A DNA stretch of 64,000 bases from Flavobacterium gelidilacus DSM 15343 (GTDB lineage: Bacteria > Bacteroidota > Bacteroidia > Flavobacteriales > Flavobacteriaceae). The notes below the pieces were generated by a model. The model did no database searches and had not been told where the DNA came from. It saw only the letters and a program-made list of their open reading frames with translations. This document shows positions 34,028-43,646 of the stretch, piece after piece. The position numbers and the translations under genes were made by a program. The stretch covers positions 62,001-126,000 of the forward strand of contig NZ_AUGN01000009.1 of assembly GCF_000422685.1 (NCBI RefSeq), given 5' to 3'. The first letter of the stretch is position 1. Every line of letters starts with the position of its first letter.

Positions 34028-37000
34028 TTATTGCTTAATAACTTTTATTGATTTAACTATATCATCAATTGTAATATTAATAATATATGTACCAGCAGTT
34101 AAGCTTGCCATATCAATTTGAGTTGAAGTATTTTCAACTTTTTTAGATAAAACAACTTGACCTAATAAATTAATTACTTTAACAGAAGCTATTTCTGTAG
34201 AGTAAGATAAATTTAATACATCTCTAACTGGGTTTGGATAAGCTACAAAACTTGCAGAATCAAATCCGTTAACTGATAACAATGGTGTAATATTTACAGT
34301 GAAGTCTAATGTTACTCCATATGAACCAGAATAACAAGGATCTGCAGTTGTTAAAACATCCGCTGTTACAAGACGCATTTTATGCGCTCCTAATACAGCT
34401 GCAGTTGGCATCAAGAACGAGGCGTCTAGTACTGAAGGATTTGCTGCTAAAGATTCACCTGAATAAACGATTTCTGAAGCTTCAAAAATATAATTATCGT
34501 TAAAATCAATGTAAATGTATGTATTATATGTATATCCTGTTGCAAATGAAATTTGAACATTCGAGTTAGCACCTTGAGCAAATGATACTGAAGTCGCTGA
34601 ATGATCAAAATAAGTTACATCTCCATTAGGAAAGTCAGTTGTACCTAGTTGAACATTAGTTATACCGGAATTATCATTTGAAGTTGGAATTGAAGGACAA
34701 TAACAACCTGTGGCAACAGTAATATAACTTAATTCTGAACAACCTGTAGCAGATCCTGAAGCGTTAAATGGTGTAACCGTATAATAATAAGTTGTATTAA
34801 CTAATCCAATATGAGAGTAAGTTGGTGCTGCACCAATATCTACATTATCTAAAACATCATTTCCTCCTGATGTAGTACCAATAGTAAGATAATACCCGTC
34901 TGCTAATGCTGTTGCATCCCAAGAAATAACTGTAGCCTCGTTTCCACATGTCGCATTTGGTGTTGCAACTATATTTGCAGCACATACTGGTGGTGTAGAA
35001 GGAGATTCTTCAATTGTTACATCATCAATGGCAATATCATCATAAAAACCAGTTGTACTTCCAGCATAAATAAATCTAACCTGAATATCACCTGTAATTG
35101 TTAAAGAACTTAAACTTATAGTTTTCTTTTCCCAACCACCAACAGTGTTAGAGTTATATACTGCCATATTATTCCAAACAGCACCATCCCAAACTTCAAC
35201 AGTTAATGTAGAATTTTGTTGTCCTTCATTATCACTTAACTCATAAAAAGTAAGTCTTGGAGTAGTCAATGTAGAAACATTAATTAGAGGAGACGATAAA
35301 GTAACGTCAGAAAAATCAGGAGTTGAATCATCTACCCATGCAAAATAATTATTGGTAGCTGTATTTCCTGTTATTGTCCCATTATTACCAATGTGATTAA
35401 ATCCAGGAGCATTAGAAAACTGCCAATTTTCTCCACCACTCATCGTCCAACAAGTGGGTATACTTCCACCGGTTTCAAAACCTTCTGTATAAGGAGCGTT
35501 AAATGTTACACATTGTGATGTAAAAGTAAAAGGACCTGACCAAGTACTCATTCCTGATGTTCCTCCACAATCAGCTTGTACATAAAAATCATATACTGTT
35601 GCTGGGGTTAATGCTGTTAATGCATATGGATTTGTAGTTGTTCCTGAAACTAAAGTTCCACCTGAACCTTGAGTAAATCCAACTGGACCGTACTCAACAT
35701 TCCAAGTTGTCGCAGAACCATTTTCTGTCCAACCTAACAAGGCACTTGTTGATGTGATAGTAGTTGCTGTTAAAACTGTTGGTGCTGGACATGAAATTAA
35801 AGTTGTAAAATTAAATGGTCCAGACCAAATACTTTGTCCATTAGTTGATCCACAATCAGCTCTAACATAAAAGCTATAAGATGTATCTGCAACTAATCCT
35901 GTTAAACTGTATGGATTAGTAGTAGTTCCTGTAATAGTTGGTGTACCTGTTGGTGTAAAACCAGTTGTTCCCCATTCTATGTCCCATATTGTAGATGAAC
36001 CGTTTTCAGTCCAACCTAAATCTACAGAATTTGCAGTAATATTAGTAGCTATTAAAGATGTTGGAGCAAGACATGTAGGAGCTTCCATTACAAAGAAATC
36101 ATCAACACCTAAATCATTATAGTAATAATCTGAAGTTGTTCCTGCTGGATTTGCAATCGCATAAATACGAAATTTAGTTGTAGAAGGCACTGTTGATGGA
36201 ACAACTGCTGCAACTTCTACCCAACCTGTAAAATTACCTGTTTCAGTCGCAATATTTAACCATGTGGCACCATCCCATACATCTAAAGCAATTGTATGAT
36301 TAATTGCATTAGTTGTGTTTTCTGATAAAAACCAAAAACCTGCATATGGAGAAGTTAATCCACTAATATCAATTAAAGGAGTAACCATTTCGTTTGCAGT
36401 GATATTGCTTGAGGCATCAATCCACATATAATTTGCAGTAGTTGTCGTATGATCACCTATATCTGGTGAATAAGTATTTCCTGTGTTTGTTACATCATTT
36501 GTAACATCCCAAAAATCTGGACCAACTTGTGTTTCCCAACATAAAGGTAAAGCAGTATAAGGTGACACTAAAGCCAAACCATCAAAGTTTTCTAGATATG
36601 GTGCAACAAAAGCTGTACAAAGAGTTGTAAATGTGTGAGGTCCTATCCAAAAACTTGTACCCGCAGTTCCTCCACAATCAGCTTGAACATAATAATCATA
36701 AACTGTAGAAGGAGTTAATGCTGATAGTGTATATGGGTTTGTTGTTACTCCAGAAACTAATGTTCCTCCAGTTCCTTGAGTAAATCCTACTGGACCATAT
36801 TCAATGTTCCAAGTCGTAGATGTACCCATTTCTGTCCAACCTAATACTGCTGAGTTTGATGTTACATTTGAACTCGTTAGTGACGTTGGTTCTGGACAAG
36901 CTGGAATAGCTTCCCAAATTACATCATCAACATAAGCCACAGTAGTTCCTGCAGGACTTCCAGGGTTCAAAATTGCTAAGTGATTAACTCCAGCTGGAAC

Positions 37001-39076
37001 TCCAGTTGGAACAATTGTAAACTCTTGAGCAGTCGCTGCCGCTGTTGATGGAAGAAATACTTCTGTTAATTGAATAAAAGTTGTAATATCTGATGGATCT
37101 GTTAAGTATCCTACAGATATAAATTCATTTGCACTTGTAGCGTAGGCTTTAAACTTTAACCTATGCGTATTTGCTTGTAAATTAGAAACTCCAGGCAAAA
37201 CAGCACATGCTTGCGTTGGCGTTGTTCCACTTGCACTCAAGTAAAGTCTTTTTGCAGGAGACATTGGAGATACAGAACCAGTAGTAATGTATGTAAATCC
37301 TGTTCCTAATCTACTCCAACAATCTGGCAATGGATTTGCAGCCCCAGTAGCATAAGGTTCAAAGTTTTCTATATAATTTGTTACATTATCACATTGTGTT
37401 TTAAATGTAAATGGTCCAAACCAAGAACTGTTTACTGGTCCAGTACAAACGCCTCTAACATAAAACTGGTATGAAGTATTAGCCGTTAAGCCTGATAAAG
37501 AATATGGGTTATTTGTAAGTCCATTAACCATCGTTCCTGAACCTAATGAAAAACCTGTTAAACCATATTGGATATCCCAAACAGTCTCTGACCCTCCATT
37601 TGTCCAACCAAGAGTTGCACTGTTGTTTGTTATCGCTGTTGCCGTTAAAGCAGAAGGTTCAACACATGCTGAATTTACTTCCCATTTTACATCATCAATG
37701 TATGCTGTTGTAAAAGCACCTGCAACTAAATTAAAAACTAGTTGAGTTACTCCAGCAGGAACCCCAGTGGGTATAACTGTAAATTCTTGTGTATCTGCAA
37801 CACTATTACTAGGAATTTGAAATGGTTGCAGCTCTACATAAGTTGATTCGTTTCCTGGTATTGTAAAATAACCAACACTCAACACTTTATTTGCAGTCGT
37901 ACAATAGGTCTTAAATTTTAATCTATGCGTATTGGCTTGTAAATTAGATACTGGTGGCATTACTGCATAGGCAGTTGTTGTTGCACTTATGTTCATATAC
38001 AGCCTATTTGCAGGTGACATTGGAGAATTAGAACCAGTATTTACATATACATTATTAGAAGTACCTACTTTACTCCAGCATACTGGTAAATTTCCTGTAC
38101 CTGTTGGTGTAGTATCAAAGTTTTCTACGTAAGCAGCAACATCAACACATAATGTAGTAAATGTCATAGGACCTGCCCATATACTTTTATCAGATGTACC
38201 ACAATTACCTCTAACCCACATATAGTAAGTTGTAGCTGGCGCTAATGAAGTTAATGAAACTGTAGCAATTCCAGTACCTGTTGTTCCAGTTGGAACTGTA
38301 GCAGGTAATGGAGCCGTATTTGAAGTTGAATAATAATATTCATATCCGTTTTGAGGTTGAACTGCATTTTCTGTCCAAGCAACATCAACAAAAGTTGTTC
38401 CTAAATTAGAAGTAACTAAACTATTAGGAGCATTACAAGAAACTACAAAATCAAAACCAATTAATGGTCTTCTATAATTTGTTGAAGCCAAAGATGCTGA
38501 AAGTGTTCCTGTTGTATTGTTGTTATATTTAGTAGTATTACTATTTGCTGTATCAATACAAGGAGCAATATATTCATAATTCCAAGAAATTGATGAACTT
38601 GCAGTTGTATTGCTATATTCAAAAAAGACAGCAAGATTTTGTGTACCAGTATATGTAAAATTCGTTGCAAATGGAAAAGATTTCCATCCAGCATCACTAC
38701 CTACTGCTGAAGCAGGGTTTGAATCATATACTAAAGTTGCACCTGTAGTTTCTGTAGCCCAATCAATTGCTGTTGCTCCCCAATCTGTTGCTGTAACCTC
38801 TTTTAAGTATATCTTAAAATTTGGTGTTCCTGCCATTGACCCAGTAGCTGTACTTCTTTGAAAATACATTGAATTCAATACTTGACCATTTAGTGTACTT
38901 AATTGAGATGCAGGATAAATAACAGCTGTTCTGTTATTAGAATTAATTGTTGATTGGCTATACATTGGTCCATAAGTGGTTGTACCAAGGTTTGAACAAG
39001 AATTAATAGTCCATAATTGGGCGTTCACCTGTGTGAACGCAAAAAAGGCAAAGAGCCAAATAGTAATTTTTTTCAT
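34028..39076 (-). CDS. T9SS-exported multidomain surface protein (1682 aa), fourth and largest
   Basis: Signal peptide MKKITIWLFAFFAFTQVNAQ. Residues 21-212 are an N-terminal domain shared only with the fifth paralogue (LWTINSCSNLG, KIYLKEV, WNYEY). Then alternating modules: Fn3-like; MAM-like (AAYVENFDTTPTGTG, AYIDDVKWE); Fn3; MAM-like (VAYVDDVIWE); Fn3; jelly roll (APYLENFDGLA, DLGVDDFFVME); two consecutive Fn3; jelly roll (APYTEGFETGG, IAIDDVTIEE); Fn3; GEVED-like (YIYIDFNDNYIFEAS); then directly the sorting tail (VAYPNPVRDVLNL), with no PPC domain. Roughly a dozen beta modules suggest a long extended surface fibre. Probably an adhesin; no enzyme motif is visible. Confidence 0.85.
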   Translation of the reverse strand: MKKITIWLFAFFAFTQVNAQLWTINSCSNLGTTTYGPMYSQSTINSNNRTAVIYPASQLSTLNGQVLNSMYFQRSTATGSMAGTPNFKIYLKEVTATDWGATAIDWATETTGATLVYDSNPASAVGSDAGWKSFPFATNFTYTGTQNLAVFFEYSNTTASSSISWNYEYIAPCIDTANSNTTKYNNNTTGTLSASLASTNYRRPLIGFDFVVSCNAPNSLVTSNLGTTFVDVAWTENAVQPQNGYEYYYSTSNTAPLPATVPTGTTGTGIATVSLTSLAPATTYYMWVRGNCGTSDKSIWAGPMTFTTLCVDVAAYVENFDTTPTGTGNLPVCWSKVGTSNNVYVNTGSNSPMSPANRLYMNISATTTAYAVMPPVSNLQANTHRLKFKTYCTTANKVLSVGYFTIPGNESTYVELQPFQIPSNSVADTQEFTVIPTGVPAGVTQLVFNLVAGAFTTAYIDDVKWEVNSACVEPSALTATAITNNSATLGWTNGGSETVWDIQYGLTGFSLGSGTMVNGLTNNPYSLSGLTANTSYQFYVRGVCTGPVNSSWFGPFTFKTQCDNVTNYIENFEPYATGAANPLPDCWSRLGTGFTYITTGSVSPMSPAKRLYLSASGTTPTQACAVLPGVSNLQANTHRLKFKAYATSANEFISVGYLTDPSDITTFIQLTEVFLPSTAAATAQEFTIVPTGVPAGVNHLAILNPGSPAGTTVAYVDDVIWEAIPACPEPTSLTSSNVTSNSAVLGWTEMGTSTTWNIEYGPVGFTQGTGGTLVSGVTTNPYTLSALTPSTVYDYYVQADCGGTAGTSFWIGPHTFTTLCTAFVAPYLENFDGLALVSPYTALPLCWETQVGPDFWDVTNDVTNTGNTYSPDIGDHTTTTANYMWIDASSNITANEMVTPLIDISGLTSPYAGFWFLSENTTNAINHTIALDVWDGATWLNIATETGNFTGWVEVAAVVPSTVPSTTKFRIYAIANPAGTTSDYYYNDLGVDDFFVMEAPTCLAPTSLIATNITANSVDLGWTENGSSTIWDIEWGTTGFTPTGTPTITGTTTNPYSLTGLVADTSYSFYVRADCGSTNGQSIWSGPFNFTTLISCPAPTVLTATTITSTSALLGWTENGSATTWNVEYGPVGFTQGSGGTLVSGTTTNPYALTALTPATVYDFYVQADCGGTSGMSTWSGPFTFTSQCVTFNAPYTEGFETGGSIPTCWTMSGGENWQFSNAPGFNHIGNNGTITGNTATNNYFAWVDDSTPDFSDVTLSSPLINVSTLTTPRLTFYELSDNEGQQNSTLTVEVWDGAVWNNMAVYNSNTVGGWEKKTISLSSLTITGDIQVRFIYAGSTTGFYDDIAIDDVTIEESPSTPPVCAANIVATPNATCGNEATVISWDATALADGYYLTIGTTSGGNDVLDNVDIGAAPTYSHIGLVNTTYYYTVTPFNASGSATGCSELSYITVATGCYCPSIPTSNDNSGITNVQLGTTDFPNGDVTYFDHSATSVSFAQGANSNVQISFATGYTYNTYIYIDFNDNYIFEASEIVYSGESLAANPSVLDASFLMPTAAVLGAHKMRLVTADVLTTADPCYSGSYGVTLDFTVNITPLLSVNGFDSASFVAYPNPVRDVLNLSYSTEIASVKVINLLGQVVLSKKVENTSTQIDMASLTAGTYIINITIDDIVKSIKVIKQ
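38364..38474. repeat. 111-bp exact duplicate, copy 1 (partner at 42745-42855)
   Basis: Spans the junction of the shared N-terminal domain and the first Fn3-like domain. It is identical over 111 bases to the next paralogue. Confidence 0.87.
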
Positions 39077-39200
39077 GTGGTTTGTTTTGATTAAAAAATT
39101 TGTAGATAGCCAAAATACTAAATAAAATCAAAAAAATCAAAAAAAAACCGTAAAAAAATGCTTTTTAGATAACGAAATCACATATTTTCATATTATTGTT

Positions 39201-39235
39201 AAAAAAAAACAGTTGCAAAAAAATTGCAACTGTTT
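39201..39235 (-). terminator. Terminator after the 1398-aa protein gene
   Basis: Twelve-base arms AAACAGTTGCAA / TTGCAACTGTTT around AAAAA, then a T-run on the minus strand. Confidence 0.85.
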
Positions 39236-39260
39236 AGTATAAATTCTAAAAAATAAATCT

Positions 39261-42200
39261 TTAGTTTTTAATAACTTTTATTGTTTTAACTATATTACCA
39301 ATAGTAACATTAACAATATAAGCTCCATCATTTAAGCTAGACAAATCTAACTGTGTGGAAGTATTTTCAACATTTTTAGATAAAATCACTTGTCCTAATA
39401 AGTTAATTACTTTAACAGAATTAATATTTGAAGTGTAAGATAAATTTAAAATATCATTAACTGGATTTGGATAAGCAACAAAACTTGTGGCATCAAATCC
39501 ATTAACACCTAACACAACTGCAACTGTAACAGCAAATGGCGCACTAGAACATCCATTTTCGAAATTTACTGCATAATATGTTGTATTATCTATTAATTGA
39601 GTCCCGGCTGTTAATACATTAGTATTTGCTAAAGCATCAGCTTGTGACAAGTACCAAGAAACAGTCATTGGTGTTACTACCAAATCTTCAATTGTCGCAT
39701 CAGCAGCATTACTTACAGAAATACTTTGAGTAGCAGAACCAGAAGGTGTTGTTAAAGCATTAATAGTAATATCGTAATCTTCTGCCTCTCCATAACCATA
39801 TGATGCACATGGATCAATTAAAGAGCCTGTTGTATTCCAAACATCTCTTACTCTCATTTTGTGTAATCCAGCTTGAGCTGAACAAGGAATTGGTAATTGA
39901 ATAGTTCCTGACCCATTTGCCAGAATTGATGTTGTAGTAAAGCCCATTCTCTCTGAAGCAGAGAAAGTTAAATCATCATTAAAATCGATCCAAACAGCTA
40001 CATTTTGACTGCCAAAAGAACCAATAGTAACAACTAAGTCATAAGTAACTCCAGGTTGTAAAGTAGCAGTATAATTAGGTTGACCAGTAAAATATGTATA
40101 ATATGGACCAGTAGAAGCGGTTCCTGAATTATTTGACAACGTAGTACCTGTTATAACAACATTGGAAATTAAATCATTACTTGAAATTCCTGTTGTATAT
40201 ATTGGAGAACAAGTACAGCCAGTTACAAAAGTTGTAAAACTTTGTTCAACACATCCTGTTGCATCACCAACTGAATTAAATGGCACTACTTTATAATAAT
40301 AAGTCGTATTAAATGTTCCTACAATTGAATAAGAAGTCACATTTCCTACATCAACATTATTTAAAACATCAATACCTCCTGAAGTTGTTCCAATTGTTAA
40401 TTTATACCCATCTGTTAATGGTGCTGCATCCCATGCAATAGAAGTTGCAAAGTTTCCACATGCTGCATCTGGAGTAGCAACAATATTTATTGTACATGAT
40501 GGTGCTATTACTGGTAATAATTCCCAAGCAAAATCATCTAAATACATTGAAGCCGAAGACGCTGTAAATCCAGGATTCTTTAATGCTAAATGTTTAACAC
40601 CAGCTGGAATTCCAGTTGGAACAACAACATATTCTTGAGTATTTGCAATTACAGTTGATGCTAAAGTAACATCTTGTAATAATACAAAAGTACTAACATC
40701 ACTTGGATCAGTTAAATATCCAACTTGTAAAACTCTATTTGCTAATGTTGCATATCCTTTAAACCTTAGTCTATGTGTATTTGCTTGTAAATTAGATACA
40801 GCAGGTAAAATTGCATATGCTTCTGTTGGTGGGTTTGCTGTTCCACTTGCAAACATATATAGTCTATTTGCTGGAGACATTGGAGAAACAGCACCTGTTG
40901 TTAAATATGCAGAACCTGTACCTCCTCTTGACCAACAATCTGCTATTGGATTTGCAGAACCTGTAGGGAAAGAATCAAAATTCTCAGTATAATCTGTAAC
41001 ATCATCACATTGTGTTTTAAATGCAGATGGACCAGTCCAAGTACTTGAATCAGATGAAGAACATACTGCTCTTACATAAAAGTCATAAGAAGTATTAGAT
41101 GTTAAACTTGTCAATATAAATGGATTTGTTGGTGCTGCAATAACAGTACCTGTTCCTTGCGCAAAACCTGTTGTTCCATACTCAATTTCCCATTGAGTAG
41201 CAGTAGCCCCTTCAGTCCATCCAATACTTGCTGTATTGTTTGTAATCATAGTTGATACTAAAAAACTAGGTTCTACACAAGAAGGAATTGGTTCCCAAGC
41301 TACATCGTCAACATAAAAAGTAGTTGATGATGCTGGGAAACCAGGGTTTTTAATACATAAATGTTTGACTCCCACAGGCAATACTCCAGGAATAACGGTA
41401 AATTCTTGAGTTGTAGCTACAGTTGTTCCCGGTAAATAAATTTCTTCTAATTGAATAAAAGTATTCATATCAGTAGGGTCGGTTAAATAACCTATAACCA
41501 TAAACCTATTTAATGTTGTTGCGTAAGCTTTAAATTTTAGTCTATGTGTATTTGCCTGTAAGTTTGAAACAGCTGGCAAAACTGCATAACCTTCAGTAGG
41601 AGTTGTCCCACTAGCAAACATATAAAGTCTTTTGGTTGGAGACATCGGAGCAACAGCACCAGTTGTGATATAAGTACTAGTCGATGTTCCTCCTCTACTC
41701 CAACAATCAGGCAAACTAGTAGTTGATGATGGATAAGCCTCAAAATTTTCAAAATAATCAGTCACATCATCACATTGTGTTTTAAACAAAAATGGACCAA
41801 ACCAAGAACTATTCTCTGGCCCTGAACAAACTCCTCTAACATAAAACTGATATGAAGTACTACCAATTAAACCATTTAAAACATATGGATTAGTTGTTAC
41901 GCCATTAAGGATAGTTCCAGAACCTAATGAAAAACCAGTTAAACCATATTGAATATCCCAAATAGTTTCCGATCCACCATTTGTCCAACCTAAAGTTGCA
42001 CTTGAATTAGTAATCATTGTTGCTGTTAAAGCAGAAGGTTCAACACAAGATGAATTCACTTCCCATTTTACATCATCAATATATGCCGTTGTTGTAGCAC
42101 CTGCTACTAAATTAAATACTAATTGAGTAATACCTGCTGGAACTCCAGTAGGAATTACTGTAAATTCTTGTGTATTTGCTACAACTGTACTTGGCATTTG

Positions 42201-43457
42201 AAATGGTTCTAATTCAACATAAGTAGTTGCATCCCCTGGTGTTGTAAAATAACCAACACTTATAACTTTATTTGCAGTAGTACAATATGTTTTAAATCTT
42301 AGTCTATGCGTATTGGCTTGTAAATTTGATACTGGAGGCATGATTGCAAAGGCAGTAGTCGTAGCACTAATATTCATATATAATTTATTAGCTGGTGACA
42401 TTGGAGCTACCGAAGCAGTAGTATTATATACATTTGCAGATGTTCCTGCTTTACTCCAACATACAGGCAAATTACCTGAACCTGTTGATGATGTATCAAA
42501 ATTTTCTACAAAGGCTGCAACATCCACACATAATGTTGTGAAAGAAATTGGACCTGCCCATATACTTTTATCAGATGCACCACAATTACCTCTAACCCAC
42601 ATATAATAGGTTGTAGCTGGCGTTAATGAAGTTAATGAAGTTGTAGTAACTCCAGTAGCTGTTGTTCCTGTAGGAACTGTAGCAGGTAATGGAGCTGTAT
42701 TTGAGGTTGAATAATAATATTCATAACCGTTTTGAGGTTGAACAGCATTTTCTGTCCAAGCAACATCAACAAAAGTTGTTCCTAAATTAGAAGTAACTAA
42801 ACTATTAGGAGCATTACAAGAAACTACAAAATCAAAACCAATTAATGGTCTTCTAAAGTCTGTTGATGCAAGTGAAGTAGCTAAAGTACCTGTTGTATTA
42901 TTATTATATTTAGTAGTATTGCTATTTGTTGTTGTTGAACAAGGTGCAGTATATTCATAATTCCATGAAATTGATGTACTTGCAGTAGCATTATAATATT
43001 CCATAAATACAGCTAAATTTTGTGTTCCGCTGTAAGTGAAATTAGTTGCAAATTGAAATGATTTCCATCCAGCATCACTACCCGTTGCGGCAGCTGGATT
43101 TGAATCATAAACTAAAGTAGCACCAGTAATTGTTGTTGCCCAATCTATTGCAGAAGCACCCCAATCTGTTGCAGCAACCTCTTTTAAATAAATTTTAAAA
43201 TTTGGTGTTCCTGCTATTGTTCCTGTAGTTGTACTTCTTTGAAAGTACATAGAATTTAACACTTGACCTGTAAGATTTGTCAATTGAGATGAAGGATAAA
43301 TAACTGCTTTTCTACTATTTGAATTAGCAGTTGCAAGCGTATTCATTGGCCCATAAGTCGTTGAGCCTAAATTGGAGCACGAATTTATAGTCCATAATTG
43401 CGCATTTACCTGAACAAAGGCAAATAATGCTAAAATTAATAAAGTAATTTTTTTCAT
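39261..43457 (-). CDS. T9SS-exported multidomain surface protein (1398 aa), fifth by position
   Basis: Signal peptide MKKITLLILALFAFVQVNAQ. The N-terminal 210 residues and first Fn3 match the 1682-aa paralogue closely. Then three rounds of MAM-like plus Fn3-like modules (AAFVENFDTSSTGSG, DYFENFEAYPSS, DYTENFDSFPTG), each with the recurring segment SNLQANTHRL. Next is Fn3-like, a full GEVED domain (VAVWIDFNDDLTFSASER and GYGEAEDYDI), an Ig-like spacer (VSWYLSQADALANTN), and the type A sorting tail (VAYPNPVNDILNL). This is the only member with the acidic GEAED signature. It should be secreted and surface-bound. Own terminator; near-consensus TTAATTTG lies upstream. Confidence 0.85.
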   Translation of the reverse strand: MKKITLLILALFAFVQVNAQLWTINSCSNLGSTTYGPMNTLATANSNSRKAVIYPSSQLTNLTGQVLNSMYFQRSTTTGTIAGTPNFKIYLKEVAATDWGASAIDWATTITGATLVYDSNPAAATGSDAGWKSFQFATNFTYSGTQNLAVFMEYYNATASTSISWNYEYTAPCSTTTNSNTTKYNNNTTGTLATSLASTDFRRPLIGFDFVVSCNAPNSLVTSNLGTTFVDVAWTENAVQPQNGYEYYYSTSNTAPLPATVPTGTTATGVTTTSLTSLTPATTYYMWVRGNCGASDKSIWAGPISFTTLCVDVAAFVENFDTSSTGSGNLPVCWSKAGTSANVYNTTASVAPMSPANKLYMNISATTTAFAIMPPVSNLQANTHRLRFKTYCTTANKVISVGYFTTPGDATTYVELEPFQMPSTVVANTQEFTVIPTGVPAGITQLVFNLVAGATTTAYIDDVKWEVNSSCVEPSALTATMITNSSATLGWTNGGSETIWDIQYGLTGFSLGSGTILNGVTTNPYVLNGLIGSTSYQFYVRGVCSGPENSSWFGPFLFKTQCDDVTDYFENFEAYPSSTTSLPDCWSRGGTSTSTYITTGAVAPMSPTKRLYMFASGTTPTEGYAVLPAVSNLQANTHRLKFKAYATTLNRFMVIGYLTDPTDMNTFIQLEEIYLPGTTVATTQEFTVIPGVLPVGVKHLCIKNPGFPASSTTFYVDDVAWEPIPSCVEPSFLVSTMITNNTASIGWTEGATATQWEIEYGTTGFAQGTGTVIAAPTNPFILTSLTSNTSYDFYVRAVCSSSDSSTWTGPSAFKTQCDDVTDYTENFDSFPTGSANPIADCWSRGGTGSAYLTTGAVSPMSPANRLYMFASGTANPPTEAYAILPAVSNLQANTHRLRFKGYATLANRVLQVGYLTDPSDVSTFVLLQDVTLASTVIANTQEYVVVPTGIPAGVKHLALKNPGFTASSASMYLDDFAWELLPVIAPSCTINIVATPDAACGNFATSIAWDAAPLTDGYKLTIGTTSGGIDVLNNVDVGNVTSYSIVGTFNTTYYYKVVPFNSVGDATGCVEQSFTTFVTGCTCSPIYTTGISSNDLISNVVITGTTLSNNSGTASTGPYYTYFTGQPNYTATLQPGVTYDLVVTIGSFGSQNVAVWIDFNDDLTFSASERMGFTTTSILANGSGTIQLPIPCSAQAGLHKMRVRDVWNTTGSLIDPCASYGYGEAEDYDITINALTTPSGSATQSISVSNAADATIEDLVVTPMTVSWYLSQADALANTNVLTAGTQLIDNTTYYAVNFENGCSSAPFAVTVAVVLGVNGFDATSFVAYPNPVNDILNLSYTSNINSVKVINLLGQVILSKNVENTSTQLDLSSLNDGAYIVNVTIGNIVKTIKVIKN
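42745..42855. repeat. 111-bp exact duplicate, copy 2 (partner at 38364-38474)
   Basis: Exact match in the same orientation, about 4.4 kb from the partner, within otherwise similar but diverged N-terminal sequence. Confidence 0.87.
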
Positions 43458-43592
43458 TTTCTGTGAATGATTAATTGTTAGTTAGGTCAAATTAAGGCAT
43501 AAAAAAACTCTAATCAAATCATGAATTTAAAAAAAATAAGCCTTTTAAAGCTTTATCACAAAATAGATTTAAATAGTTAAAATAACATAAAT

Positions 43593-43623
43593 AAAAAAAC
43601 TCACAACAGTTGTTGTGAGTTTT
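43593..43623 (-). terminator. Terminator after fabV
   Basis: A perfect palindrome (arms AAACTCACAAC / GTTGTGAGTTT), followed by a T-run on the minus strand, 24 bases past the fabV stop. Confidence 0.85.
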
Positions 43624-43646
43624 ATATTTTCATGAAATATACTAAA

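Noticed and set aside
38461..42606. Several 60 to 100-codon frames inside the large surface-protein genes, on both strands
   Set aside because: Low-complexity, with no starts or promoters, and explained by the threonine- and serine-rich repeats of the host genes.
24167..43457. Repeated segments that could be read as a CRISPR array or tandem repeats
   Set aside because: The repeats are coding modules of unequal length and variable sequence, with no spacer-repeat spacing.
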